Made by a program: the position numbers and the translations under genes. Shown piece after piece: positions 11,054 to 19,689 of a stretch of DNA of 25,106 nt; within the stretch, counting starts at the first letter, position 1, and every line of letters begins with the position of its first letter. The stretch is from Pararhodospirillum photometricum DSM 122. Its GTDB lineage: Bacteria > Pseudomonadota > Alphaproteobacteria > Rhodospirillales > Rhodospirillaceae. The notes beneath the pieces are model-generated. The model was given only the letters and a program-made list of their open reading frames with translations. It searched no databases and had not been told where the DNA came from. The DNA is taken from positions 2,731,291 through 2,756,396 of the forward strand of contig NC_017059.1 in the NCBI RefSeq assembly GCF_000284415.1. The letters run 5' to 3'.

Positions 11054-12391
11054 ATGACCGAGACCAACACCCTGGGCGGGCGCGTCAAGCGTTATGCCCG
11101 CGTTTCCACCTCGATGGGGACCCTTGCCGTCCGCGCCGCTGGGGAGCGGGTCCTTGGCCTCAAGGGCGACGACGCCCGGCGCGCCGCCGATCTGCGTCAG
11201 GCCCTGGGCGGTTTGAAGGGGCCCTTGATGAAGGTGGCCCAGATCCTCTCGACGATTCCCGACGCCCTGCCGCAAGAATACATCAACGAACTGGCCCAGT
11301 TGCAAGCCGACGCCCCGCGCATGGGCTGGCCCTTCGTCAAGCGCCGCATGACCGCCGAACTGGGGCCCAGTTGGGAAAGCCGCTTTGGCCGCTTCGAGCA
11401 CGAAGCCGCCGCCGCGGCCTCCTTAGGGCAGGTCCACCGGGCCGAAAGCCTGGAGGGTCAGGCGCTGGCCTGCAAGCTCCAGTACCCCGACATGGCCTCG
11501 GTGGTGGACGCCGACCTGCGCCAGCTCAAGGTGTTTATCAGCCTGTACCGCCGCTACGATGGCGCCATCGACCCCAGCGACCTGCACGCCGAACTCGGCG
11601 ACCGCCTGCGCGAGGAACTGGACTACAGCCGCGAAGCCCGCAACATGCGGCTCTATCGCCACATGCTCGCCAGCGAGCCGGCGGTCCACGTGCCCGAGCC
11701 CCTGGCCGATCTCAGCACCGATCGCCTGCTGACCATGACTTGGCTCGACGGCGCCCGTTTGCTCGACTTTGCCAACCATAGCCAGGAAGAGCGCAACACC
11801 ATCGCCTATCATATGTTCCGGGCGTGGTATGTGCCGTTCTACGACTATGGCGTGATCCACGGCGACCCGCATCTAGGCAACTACACGGTGCGCGAAGACC
11901 TCTCCTTGAACCTGATGGACTTCGGCGCCATCCGCGTGTTCAACCCGACCTTTGTCAAAGGCGTGATCGACCTGTACTTCGCCCTTCGCGACAACGATGC
12001 CGACCGCGCGGTGCACGCCTATGAATGCTGGGGCTTTGGCAATCTCAGCCGGGAGATGATTGACATTCTCAACCAGTGGGCCCGCTTCATCTACGGCCCC
12101 CTGCTCGAAGACCGCCTGCGGATCATCCGCGAGGACATGCCCTCGGGCGGGCAGATTGGTCGCAAAGTGGCCGAAAAGGTTCACGCGGATCTCAAGGCCA
12201 TCGGCGGCATCAAGCCGCCGCGCGAGTTCGTGCTCATGGACCGCGCCGCCATTGGCCTGGGCAGCGTCTTTTGGCACCTGGATGCCCATATCAACTGGTA
12301 CCAGATGTTCCACGAAATCATCGGCACCTTCGACGCCGACGCCCTCGCCCACCGCCAAGCTATCGCCTTGGCCGAAGCCGGTCTGGTCTGA
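11054..12391 (+). CDS. ABC1/UbiB-type atypical kinase family protein
   Basis: The 445-residue protein belongs to the ABC1 (ADCK/UbiB/Coq8) atypical kinase family, whose best known members support ubiquinone biosynthesis as ATPases rather than protein kinases. Visible motifs are GPLMKVAQ at residues 56-63, the KxGQ-like motif with Ala in place of Gly; the alanine-rich nucleotide loop AAAAASLGQVHRA; ACKLQYP with the likely ATP-contacting Lys; ELDYSREARNM; the catalytic loop HGDPHLGNY near 269; and the metal-binding DFGAIR. I see no C-terminal membrane anchor of the UbiB type, so it is probably soluble or peripheral. ATG 11054 is chosen for AGAGGAAG ten bases upstream; an in-frame start at 11021 is less likely. 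It faces away from soxD. The exact substrate is unknown. Confidence 0.9.
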   Translation: MTETNTLGGRVKRYARVSTSMGTLAVRAAGERVLGLKGDDARRAADLRQALGGLKGPLMKVAQILSTIPDALPQEYINELAQLQADAPRMGWPFVKRRMTAELGPSWESRFGRFEHEAAAAASLGQVHRAESLEGQALACKLQYPDMASVVDADLRQLKVFISLYRRYDGAIDPSDLHAELGDRLREELDYSREARNMRLYRHMLASEPAVHVPEPLADLSTDRLLTMTWLDGARLLDFANHSQEERNTIAYHMFRAWYVPFYDYGVIHGDPHLGNYTVREDLSLNLMDFGAIRVFNPTFVKGVIDLYFALRDNDADRAVHAYECWGFGNLSREMIDILNQWARFIYGPLLEDRLRIIREDMPSGGQIGRKVAEKVHADLKAIGGIKPPREFVLMDRAAIGLGSVFWHLDAHINWYQMFHEIIGTFDADALAHRQAIALAEAGLV

Positions 12392-12404
12392 GGGGGGGCA
12401 CTTC

Positions 12405-12480
12405 GTCTCGGTGACGCCGGGGCTGTCGCCCCGGACCCCACCTGGAGGCTGACGCCTCCAGACCTCCACTTTCTTTTATT
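12405..12480 (+). terminator. Double-hairpin terminator after the ABC1 kinase gene
   Basis: CGGGGCTGTCGCCCCG and then TGGAGGCTGACGCCTCCA form two successive hairpins followed by CTTTCTTTT. They read with the kinase gene that stops 14-25 bases earlier. This is the same repeat unit as the pair near 10900, in the other orientation. The T-run ends directly on the stop codon of the truncated minus-strand sensor fragment. Confidence 0.7.
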
Positions 12481-12811
12481 CGAGCACGAACACCCCATAG
12501 GGAAACAATTGGCCCGTGTCAGCGATCTCCTCCGCCCAGCGAGGCCAATCGGCCGGGGCGTGCGGTGCCCGGCGGGCCAGATCGGCCAGGAAATCGTGGC
12601 GGCGGATTACGTCGCTTTCGATGTCCTGGGCGGCGTACCGGGCGATGACCAGCAGGTGCGAGGACGCCAGCGTCTCAATGTCGGCCTTCATTCGCGCGCC
12701 GAACACCAGCACCAAAAACAGGTAGAAACCGGACGAAATCAGCAGGACGAGGAGGGTGAGGCGGACCGCAATGCTGGTGGGGAACGAAGGCATGCATCTG
12801 GGGTAGGGCAT
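12476..12811 (-). pseudogene. Truncated N-terminus of a membrane sensor protein
   Basis: The reading frame gives 111 residues. A hydrophobic helix (IAVRLTLLVLLISSGFYLFL, about 14-33) is followed by a helical segment, MKADIETLASSHLLVIARYA, and the beginning of a probable periplasmic Cache-type sensor domain (FLADLARRAP...LFPYGVFVLE). The frame then stops where such a domain should continue, at the edge of the kinase terminator repeat. The design resembles the start of Cache-containing histidine kinases, diguanylate cyclases or chemoreceptors. No second transmembrane helix or signalling domain remains. It is therefore most likely the 5' remnant of a larger gene, though a small one-helix membrane protein cannot be excluded. 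The ribosome site (GGGTGA) is weak, and an alternative ATG lies at 12793. Confidence 0.5.
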
Positions 12812-13220
12812 GAGTCACCCGGGCTCGGGATGGTGCCTAGTCAGTATCGGGGGCGGGCAGGGGGGATGCAAGCCACAGGATCGTGGGGGAAAGACGGGGT
12901 GCCGAGAACTTCTCCACCAGCGGTCAAGGCGTTGAGGCCGATCCTAGGAAGGGAGGGGTCCGGGGAGGCCGCGCCTCTCCAGCCTGTCCTGTCTTTGCCG
13001 TCGCCAGCCAGAACCCCCGTTGATCCGAGTGCCTCTGCTCGTTTCTCGTGGCACGGGCGTGCAAATAACGATATTCTTTTTCCATGAAGCAGGGCCTACC
13101 CTCTGAAAAGAAGAAAGTATCCCTTGTGTTTGTTTCGACTCCTCTATAAGGCCAACGCCTTCCTTGATTGGTTGTCGTCCTTGAGGCGACCCACGATCGC
13201 CGGGAGAGGAAGTCAGAATA
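12812..13220. other. 409-base gap between divergent genes with an orphan palindromic repeat
   Basis: No convincing gene is seen. A degenerate copy of the terminator-like repeat (GAGGGGTCCGGGGAGGCCGC then GCCTCTCCAG, about 12953-12990) reads on the plus strand although no plus-strand gene ends here. The right part becomes AT-richer and may hold the chemoreceptor promoter: TTGTGT, 15 bases, TATAAG around 13125-13151 is a weak candidate. Confidence 0.5.
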
Positions 13221-15326
13221 GTGAAGGTCTCTTCGATGTCTCCTGGAACGATGATGAGTCGGGCCCTGGTGGTCAAAATCGTCACCCCCCTTGCGCTGGT
13301 CTTGGCGGTTGGCTTCGCGGTGTCCACGTGGTTTGCCGTTTCGCGAGGGGGCGAGACCATCCGCGACTTAAGCCGCCAGGGCGCCGCCTCGGTGGCTCAG
13401 GAGGCCTCGGCCCAGGCGGCGGGGGTATTGGGGCAGGCGTTTGCCGTGCCTCGGGCCATTGCCGCGCTGGCCCAGGCCCAACGGGCGACCCACAGCACCG
13501 ACCGGGCCGGCTTTGTGGGCGCGCTGACTGCCTTGTTGCACGATAACCCTACTTTGGTGGCAACCTGGATCGCCTTTGAGCCCAATGCCTTCGATGGCCA
13601 GGATGCGGCCTATGTTAACACCAAGGGGCACGACGGCACCGGCCGCTTCGTCCCCTATGTCTTTCGCGACAAGACCGGCATCGACCTTACCCCTTTGCTG
13701 GACTACGAAACCCCGGGGCCGGGTGATTATTACCTACTGGCCCGCACCAGTCAGCGTGGCCAACTTCTCGAGCCCTATTATTACGAGGTGGCCGGGAAGC
13801 AAGAACTGATCACCAGCCTAGCCGTTCCCGTGATTCAGGACGGTCGCACCATCGGGGTGGCCGGTGTGGATATGATGCTGGATGGGCTGACCGCCGTGAT
13901 CGACCAGAGTCGCCCCTTCACCGACAGTCGCGTTTCCCTGATCTCGGAGGGCGGTTTGTGGGTCGCCACCACCGACACCGGCAAACTGGGCACCAAGGTT
14001 GCCGACTCGGATCCCGGCGCGGCCCAGGCACTGGCGGGCGGTACTCGGGAGCGCGTGACAACCCAGGCCCTCTCCCCCACCACCGGCGCCAAGCTTCACC
14101 GGGTGTTCGTGCCCGTCTCGCTGCCCGAGGCCGCCAATACGTGGTCGGTGATGGTTGATCTCCCCCTGGCCCGGATGGAAGAGCCCGTTGCCCACCTCAC
14201 CCATGGATTGATCGCCTCGGCCGTCGCCATCACCCTGGCCATGATGGGGGGCATCACGCTGCTGGTCTGGCGTCAGGCGGTAAAACCGGTGCAAGCCCTC
14301 ACCCGGGTGGTGGAAAGCCTGTCCGCGGGCCATACCGACACCGCCGTGCCCCTGACCGAGCGGGCCGACGAACTGGGCATGATGGCCCGTGCCATCGCCT
14401 TCTTTAAGGAAAAGTTGGCCGAAGTCACCCGCCTGCGCGCCGAGCAGGAACAGGCCAAGGCCAAGGCGGTTGACGATCGACGCCGCGAGATGATCGATCT
14501 CGCCGCGTCGTTTGAAACCGCCATTCGCGCCGTGGTCGAGGGAGTTTCCCAAGCCGCAACCGACCTGCAAAACAGCGCTACCGTGCTGTCGAGCACCGCC
14601 CAGGACGCCAGCCGTCAATCAACGGCAGTGGCGGCGGCCACCCATCAGGCCTCGGCCAACGTTGCCACCGTGGCCAGCGCCGGCGAGGAACTGTCGGCCT
14701 CGATCGCTGATATCAGCCGCCGGGTTTCGGAAAGCCGGAGCGTGGCGCAAAAGGCCGTGGAAGAAGCCCGCGATACCGGCACCACCGTGGAAGGTTTGGC
14801 CCAGGCCGCCGACCATATCGGGGGCATTGTCCAGTTGATTACCGATATCGCCAGCCAAACCAACCTGCTGGCTCTCAACGCCACCATTGAGGCCGCCCGC
14901 GCCGGGGAAGCCGGCAAGGGCTTCGCCGTGGTCGCGGGCGAGGTCAAGCACTTGGCCACCCAAACCGCCCGCGCCACCGAGGATATTTCGGCTCAAATTG
15001 CCGCCATGCAGCAAGTGACCGGCGGCGCCACCGATGCCATGGCCCGCATCCAAAAAACCATCGGGCGGGTCAACGAAATCTCCGCCGCCATCGGCGCCTC
15101 GGTCGAACAACAAGCCGCCGCCACCCAGGAGATCTCTCACAACGCCCAGCAAACCGCCCAGGGCGTGGACGAGGTCAGCCAGGGCGTCGCCGGGGTCAGT
15201 TCTCTGGCCCAGGAAGTCGGCCAAACCGCCGACCACGTGCTGAACGCCTCGTCAGCCCTCACCGCCCAGGCCGACGCCTTGCGTCGCGAGGTCGATGCCT
15301 TCATCCACCGCATCCGCCAAGCGTAA
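13221..15326 (+). CDS. Methyl-accepting chemotaxis protein with Cache sensor domain
   Basis: The 701-residue inner membrane receptor would sense a small molecule outside the cell and control CheA. A first transmembrane helix lies near 17-38. A periplasmic double-Cache domain spans about 40-320 ([49 protein letters not shown]). A second helix lies near 328-350, HAMP at 351-405 ([19 protein letters not shown]), and the methyl-accepting helical hairpin after that, with the nearly invariant tip near 543-562 and AAAAT-like Gln/Glu-rich segments. It ends HRIRQA with no CheR/CheB-tethering pentapeptide. GTG 13221 is preferred because AGAGGAAG precedes it by about nine bases; ATG 13236 is possible. 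No che genes are nearby, so it is an orphan receptor. The ligand cannot be read from sequence. Confidence 0.95.
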   Translation: MKVSSMSPGTMMSRALVVKIVTPLALVLAVGFAVSTWFAVSRGGETIRDLSRQGAASVAQEASAQAAGVLGQAFAVPRAIAALAQAQRATHSTDRAGFVGALTALLHDNPTLVATWIAFEPNAFDGQDAAYVNTKGHDGTGRFVPYVFRDKTGIDLTPLLDYETPGPGDYYLLARTSQRGQLLEPYYYEVAGKQELITSLAVPVIQDGRTIGVAGVDMMLDGLTAVIDQSRPFTDSRVSLISEGGLWVATTDTGKLGTKVADSDPGAAQALAGGTRERVTTQALSPTTGAKLHRVFVPVSLPEAANTWSVMVDLPLARMEEPVAHLTHGLIASAVAITLAMMGGITLLVWRQAVKPVQALTRVVESLSAGHTDTAVPLTERADELGMMARAIAFFKEKLAEVTRLRAEQEQAKAKAVDDRRREMIDLAASFETAIRAVVEGVSQAATDLQNSATVLSSTAQDASRQSTAVAAATHQASANVATVASAGEELSASIADISRRVSESRSVAQKAVEEARDTGTTVEGLAQAADHIGGIVQLITDIASQTNLLALNATIEAARAGEAGKGFAVVAGEVKHLATQTARATEDISAQIAAMQQVTGGATDAMARIQKTIGRVNEISAAIGASVEQQAAATQEISHNAQQTAQGVDEVSQGVAGVSSLAQEVGQTADHVLNASSALTAQADALRREVDAFIHRIRQA

Positions 15327-15353
15327 GGAAGCGCCCCCCCCACCCCGGGTGTA

Positions 15354-15694
15354 ACCTTATCAGATTTTTCTGGACTATCACAAGATGTTAAAATTTATTC
15401 TAGTTCAGATGACTATTCAGGAAATCACTAACAATCCTACTGTTCCACACTAATTATTTGAATGTGAAGGTTGCCCATGTTTTTTAGGAAACATGTTATT
15501 ATTGGGTCTGGAAGCGTTATATTGCCTGGTGTTTCTATAGAAGACGGATCTTCTGTTGGGGCATTGTCTTTGGTTTCTAAATCCCTTGAGGGCTGGGGTG
15601 TTTATGCAGGGGCTCCAGCGAAAAATCAAAAAGAAGCGATGATTTGTTGCGGCTTGAAGAGCAGCTTATGATGGATTTGAAAAATAATTCCTAG
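15354..15694 (+). pseudogene. Sugar O/N-acetyltransferase remnant (hexapeptide family), multiply frameshifted
   Basis: Read across three frames, this stretch encodes the C-terminal two thirds of a left-handed beta-helix acetyltransferase. Pieces are LSDFSGLSQDVKIYSSSDDY from 15357 (first frame), NPTVP at 15433, NYLNVKVAHVF at 15452, KHVIIGSGSVILPGVSIEDG then GALSLVSKSLEGWGVYAGAP from about 15480, and SDDLLRLEEQLMMDLKN ending at TAG 15692. Each step needs a frame change, so there are about four frameshifts in 340 bases. The N-terminal third is missing. Such enzymes acetylate amino sugars or sugars of surface polysaccharide, which fits the aminotransferase gene just downstream. The 66-residue open frame at 15471-15671 is one fragment of this pseudogene. 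GC content drops sharply from the flanking chemoreceptor gene. Confidence 0.8.
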
Positions 15695-15827
15695 AGTTGA
15701 TGAAAATTGCATCTTCATCAAAGGCACTCGCTGGTGTTTTTCTAGGTTTTTGATTAACTCTGATTTGTATAAATTTTTTGAACTTAAAACATCAAAATCA
15801 ACAATGGTACTAAGGAAAGGTGGAGAT

Positions 15828-16938
15828 ATGATTCCGGTTTTTCGTCCCAAAGCTTCCTGTCGCCAAAGATATAATTCCGTATATTGAGAGAATAGATGAG
15901 GCACGTTGGTATTCAAATTTTGGACCTCTCCATAATGAGTTTAGATTACGCATTGCAAGACATTTTAACCTTGGCGCTGATCAAGTAATATTTCTTTCTA
16001 ATGCTACCGTAGGAATTGCCCTTGCCCTCCAGGCCGTTGGATTGAAGCGTGCCGGAAATCGGTGTGTATGTCCGTCCTGGACTTTTGCTGCGACGCCTCA
16101 TGCCATCGTCCTGGCCGGAATGTCGCCGGTGTTCGCCGACGTCGATGCGACGACATGGACACTTAATGTCGATCAAGTGGAAAACGACGACATCCATAAC
16201 ACAGCGGGTGTTGTCGTCGTTTCTCCATTCGGCGGAATAGTCGATATGGATCGTTGGGAGCGTTTTGCAGAACGCAGCGGTGTTCCTGTCGTTTGTGATG
16301 CCGCTGCTAGTTTTGATGCTGTCGGTCGGGGGGAATTCCGGATCGGAACCATTCCTATAGTTATTAGCCTACACGCTACCAAGCCTCTCGGGGCAGGTGA
16401 GGGAGCAATCGTTCTGTGTACTGATCCCGATATCATTGAGCGTATTCGGCAGATGTCCAATTTCGGGTTCTCTACGACATCGGTAGCCCAGGTTCCCGGA
16501 ACGAATGCAAAACTTAATGAGTATAATTGTGCCATTGGCTTGGCATCACTAAATACATGGCCAGAAACACGCGCAAAAATTGCACATCTTAGAAAATACT
16601 ACCATGAAAAACTAGAACCAATTGATGGTATAAGTGTTTTTGGTGTGAACCAAGATTATGTTTCTAATTACATGATCATTGAAACATCCGCTGACGGATA
16701 CCAACTCTCCAATCATTTGTCACAAAGGCAGATCGAGACGAGGCGGTGGTGGCGTAGTGGGTGTCACCAGCATCCTGCGTTTTCTTCTTTTAACGTTAGG
16801 CCGTTGCCCCAGACGAGACGGCTTGGCGTCCATACTCTAGGATTGCCGTTTTTTGGTGATATCACTCAAGAGGAAATTGATAAAGTTATCGACGCTGTTG
16901 GAGAGTTTTGTATCCGGTCTGACAGTTTGAACCGATAA
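15828..16938 (+). pseudogene. DegT/DnrJ/EryC1-type sugar aminotransferase with one frameshift
   Basis: A start ATG at 15828 with AAGGAAAGGTGGAG before it begins MIPVFRPK. After an extra A in the AAA at 15849-15851 the protein continues in the next frame as LPVAKDIIPYIERIDEARWY and then without break to 16938, about 370 residues in all. This is a PLP-dependent aminotransferase of nucleotide sugars. Visible are SNFGPLHNEF, the FLSNATVGIALAL cofactor loop, WTFAATPHAI, VVCDAAASFDA with the cofactor Asp, the Schiff-base Lys near residue 185 in HATKPLGAGEGA, and the C-terminal RRWW...CHQHPAF and GLPFFGDITQEEID. The family makes 3- or 4-amino sugars for surface polysaccharide. Translation initiated internally would lack the N-terminal arm, so the gene is called broken unless the extra base is a sequencing error. 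Confidence 0.85.
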
Positions 16939-16956
16939 ATCAGGATCCTTACACCT

Positions 16957-17112
16957 GGACACCTCCGGAAACCGGCCTTGAACGGCACCGCATGTCGCTG
17001 GCCGCTCGATCGGGTTGTGATCGGCGCGGCGATCACTGATTTTCCGGGTCGGGTGGTATGAAGCGGGTGACGATCCCCCAAGATCGGCGGCATCCCCCCC
17101 GTGAGCAGTTAC
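16957..17112 (+). mobile_element. Insertion sequence remnant with IS66-type right end
   Basis: The right edge CCCCGTGAGCAGTTAC (17097-17112) is an exact 16-base inverted match to GTAACTGCTCACGGGG at 18498-18513, where the IS66-type element begins. IS66 termini characteristically start GTAA. The left edge TGGACACCTCCGGAAAC is a direct repeat of 18470. No transposase coding is left between them. Confidence 0.5.
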
Positions 17113-17273
17113 TAAGATCGAGCCTCGTAGAGTTCCATATTGTCGTCTGGCAAGCTGACTTGATATCCTCCCTCTTGGCATGGATCCGGCGCAGAGCCTG
17201 GAGAGGAAATCTCTTCTTTTCCGTGACGGCTTTCCTGTCCCCCCTGGGTACGCTTTATTTTTCAGGCTTCCTG

Positions 17274-17312
17274 GTTCCCGGAAGGTCACCAACCTTTCGG
17301 GAACGAGTTTTT
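17274..17312 (+). terminator. Strong hairpin-plus-T-run upstream of the methyltransferase gene
   Basis: GTTCCCGGAAGGT (17274-17286), loop CACCA, ACCTTTCGGGAAC (17292-17304), then GAGTTTTT. The stem has 13 pairs including one G-U. No plus-strand gene ends just before it, so it may be left from a deleted gene or be an attenuator of the methyltransferase gene, which starts 65 bases later. Confidence 0.7.
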
Positions 17313-17376
17313 CTGTCACACTTTACTAAAACGGTGAGAAAGTCCGGGGCCATCAGCCCAAACCAGGAGAACCGCT

Positions 17377-18438
17377 GTGCTGCCTCTCCCATTAAATTTA
17401 CGAAAATCCCTCGGCGCTCTCCTGCGTCGAGGTGTTACCTTGAGCAACGCTGCGTCACTCTCTTCTTCTACCTCTTCTGTTACAATAGCTTATTTAATTG
17501 ATAATATTTGGTGCGATATTCATGGAATATATATACAGGGATGGGCTCACGCCTTTGAAAAACCGGTGCGCCGCCTAATTTTTAGCTGTGGTGGAGAGAA
17601 AGTATATTTCGAAGAATTTTCAGAACGACCGGACTTGCTTAATCACTACCCAGAGCATCCCTGTGTCGTCAAAACAGGTTTCTCTATTTATCTAAATTTT
17701 CCTCCATTTTTTCCGGTTCAGATCGAAGTAGTAACGGACAAAGGCTCCGCACTCATCGCTCTTGCCGTTCCGGATCATTTGAAGGCTGGTCCTTCTCAAA
17801 ATCAGGAACCTCCTCTGGGAGCCTTCCTTGACAGCATGCGAGCCCGGAAAGGAACCGTCCTCGAAATTGGTGCGCGTGTCGTTGGTGATATGACTCAAAG
17901 TACAGCTGCCCAACTCGGGCCGGAGTGCACCTTTATAGGCTTTGATATTCACCCGGCTCTAGGTGTGGATGTGGTCGGAGATGCCCATACGCTCACCCAG
18001 TTTGTTCCTCGTGCTTCTGTCGATGGTATTTTTTCCGTTGCCGTTCTCGAGCACCTACAGGCACCCTGGCTGGCAGCGGCAGAAATGAACCGGGCTTTGC
18101 GTCCCGATGGACGTGTCTTGCACGTTGTTCCCCAGACATGGCCGGTCCACGAAACACCCAATGATTTTTGGCGCATGTCTGATGAAGGATTAAAAACTCT
18201 TTTCGGTCCTTCGTTGGGATTTGAAATTATTGATGCAGGAATGTGTGACCCCTTCACGATCATTCCAAACCGCAGGGTTGGATCATGGACTAGTATGCCA
18301 CTCAGCCCGGGTTATGGAACGTCCTATGTCTATGCTCGGAAGATTTTCGAAATTGATGATGATGTGGTTGTTTGGCCTCTCTCAGGCAAAGCAATCGAGG
18401 AACGGGCTCAACTTTATCCCCGCCACGAAACAAACTGA
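17377..18438 (+). CDS. SAM-dependent methyltransferase with N-terminal GWA module
   Basis: The 353-residue protein has a class I methyltransferase domain (about 155-300). The SAM-binding motif I is seen as GTVLEIGAR, then FIGFDIHPALGVDVVGDAH with the acidic loop, FSVAVLEHLQAPWLAAAEMN (the VLEH motif of type 11 enzymes), and LRPDGRVLHVVPQTWPVHE. The N-terminal 40-128 region has the pattern IQGWAHAFEKPVRRLIF...SERPDLL...TGFSIYL, like modules attached to surface-polysaccharide enzymes. It probably methylates a sugar or glycan, by analogy only. The GTG start at 17377 has AGGAGA eight bases upstream. It is the only undamaged gene between 15350 and 20100 and stands between IS66 ends. No membrane segment. 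Confidence 0.85.
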   Translation: MLPLPLNLRKSLGALLRRGVTLSNAASLSSSTSSVTIAYLIDNIWCDIHGIYIQGWAHAFEKPVRRLIFSCGGEKVYFEEFSERPDLLNHYPEHPCVVKTGFSIYLNFPPFFPVQIEVVTDKGSALIALAVPDHLKAGPSQNQEPPLGAFLDSMRARKGTVLEIGARVVGDMTQSTAAQLGPECTFIGFDIHPALGVDVVGDAHTLTQFVPRASVDGIFSVAVLEHLQAPWLAAAEMNRALRPDGRVLHVVPQTWPVHETPNDFWRMSDEGLKTLFGPSLGFEIIDAGMCDPFTIIPNRRVGSWTSMPLSPGYGTSYVYARKIFEIDDDVVVWPLSGKAIEERAQLYPRHETN

Positions 18439-18469
18439 CCCTGCTTGATTCATGACGGGATACCAAATG

Positions 18470-18490
18470 GACACCTCCGGAAACTGGCAT
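18470..18490 (+). repeat. Second copy of the 17-base TGGACACC repeat
   Basis: TGGACACCTCCGGAAAC here matches 16957 exactly and in the same orientation; the following bases are TGGCA here and CGGCC there. It lies 28 bases before the IS66 left end. Confidence 0.7.
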
Positions 18491-18497
18491 CGGAGCC

Positions 18498-19660
18498 GTA
18501 ACTGCTCACGGGGCTGGTCGGAGACTGTTGCGGTCGGGGTGGAAATGTGAGTCACTCCAGGGATGGAAGAGACACCACGTTATCGCCTGAGTGATGCCGA
18601 GAAGGACGCCCTGATTACCGATCAGGCGGCGTTGATTGAGCGCTTGGCGGCGCGGGTGGAGGAGTTGGAGGCACTGGTCGGCAAGCCTAGGAAGACCTCG
18701 TCGAACTCCCACCTTCCTCCCTCGAAGGACAGTCCGGGGCGTAAGGGGGGTGACAAAAAGCCCCCGAAAAAGTCAGGCAAAACCCGGTCCTCCCGCCCCG
18801 GTGTCGCCCGACCGCTCACGGAAACCCCGTGATAAAACGGAGCGCCGTATAGTTGAGGTGTGCCCGCATTGCGCAAAGGCCGTAGGCGAGAGGCATCAGG
18901 TCTGCCGTCACCGCTATGACCACATCGACCTCCCCTCGATCCGGCCGGTGGTGACACGCGTTGAGCTGTTTGGGGGACGGTGCCCGGCTTGTCGCCGACG
19001 GTTTCGGGCACAGGCGCCGGCCGATCATCCAGTTGGGACCCCCTTTGGGCCAGGGATCCAGGCCTTGCTGACGTATTTGCACCACAGTCACCACGTCAGC
19101 TTCGAGCGCCTCGCCCGGATGCTGAAGGAGCTGTTTGGGCTGAAAATCTCGGAAGGGGCGATCGCCAACGCCTTCCGCCGTCTCGAAACCAGCCTGACGG
19201 CGGCCTGCGCTGCCATCAAGACGAGAATCTTGCAGGCGGCTGTCATCGCCTCGGACGAAACCACGGCGCGGGTCGAAGGCAAAACCCACTGGCAGTGGGT
19301 GTTCGTGACCGATACGGCCGTTCTGCACGACATCAAGCCCAGTCGGGCGCGCGCCGTCGTGACATCGGTTCTGGGCTTGCACCGGCCGGAGGTCTGGATC
19401 TCGGATCGCTACGCTGGGCAGCAGGACCTGGGCCAGGTTCACCAAGTCTGCCTCGCCCATGTTTTGCGGGATGTTCAATACGCCATCGATTGCGGGGATA
19501 CGGTCTTCGCCCCCCGGATCCGGGATCTTTTACGCTGGACCATCCGCATCGGCAAACGAAAGCCAAGGCTCAAGGACACCACCTTGGCGACCTACGCCGG
19601 CAGAGCCGAGCATCGCCTGGACGTGCTGCTGAGCGGACACCTCGAAGAACCGAGTTTTTG
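18498..19660 (+). mobile_element. IS66-family insertion sequence, 3'-truncated
   Basis: The element starts with GTAACTGCTCACGG, a GTAA-type terminus, and carries one tnpC-type transposase without tnpA/tnpB, as in the ISBst12-like branch of IS66. The right part, including the end of the transposase, is missing. The sequence passes into an IS5-type remnant around 19660-19695. Confidence 0.7.
18563..19660 (+). pseudogene. IS66-family transposase (TnpC type), frameshifted and truncated
   Basis: The first frame starts MEETPRYRLSDAEKDALI and has the coiled N-terminal region (DQAALIERLAARVEELEALV) and the NSHLPPSKD motif typical of IS66 transposases with a DUF6444-like start. It stops at 18830. One extra C in CCCC at 18825-18828 explains this: the next frame continues RDKTERRIVEVCPHCAKAVG with the zinc finger (CPHC...CPAC), then HHVSFERLARMLKELFGLKI, the first catalytic Asp in ASDETTARVEG and the second in WISDRYAGQQDLG, followed by HVLRDVQYAI. 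Homology fades after LDVLLSG near 19640, before the last catalytic Glu and the conserved NNVSERALR segment. It cannot be an active transposase. Confidence 0.88.
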
Positions 19661-19689
19661 GACGGTTTGGATAGGAAAACGGGGCGCCC

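Larger units (their letters stand above)
16939..17376. other. 438-base gap of insertion-sequence remnants
   Basis: No convincing gene. From 16957 the 17-mer TGGACACCTCCGGAAAC begins a GC-rich stretch that ends at 17112 with CCCCGTGAGCAGTTAC, the reverse complement of the left end of the IS66 element at 18498. The stretch looks like an eroded insertion sequence end. Open frames here (for example 17058-17501 plus) show no recognisable domain and run into the methyltransferase gene, so they are left out. A terminator-like hairpin follows at 17274. Confidence 0.55.

Noticed and set aside
15695..15827. Possible short gene between the acetyltransferase remnant and the aminotransferase (open plus frame reading VDENCIFIKGTRWCFSRF)
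   Set aside because: The frame is open and continues into the aminotransferase start, but there is no start codon with a binding site and no recognised family; it may be a fragment of another polysaccharide gene.
17058..17501. 147-codon plus-strand frame before the methyltransferase
   Set aside because: Crosses the IS remnant, the terminator hairpin and the methyltransferase start; no domain recognised.
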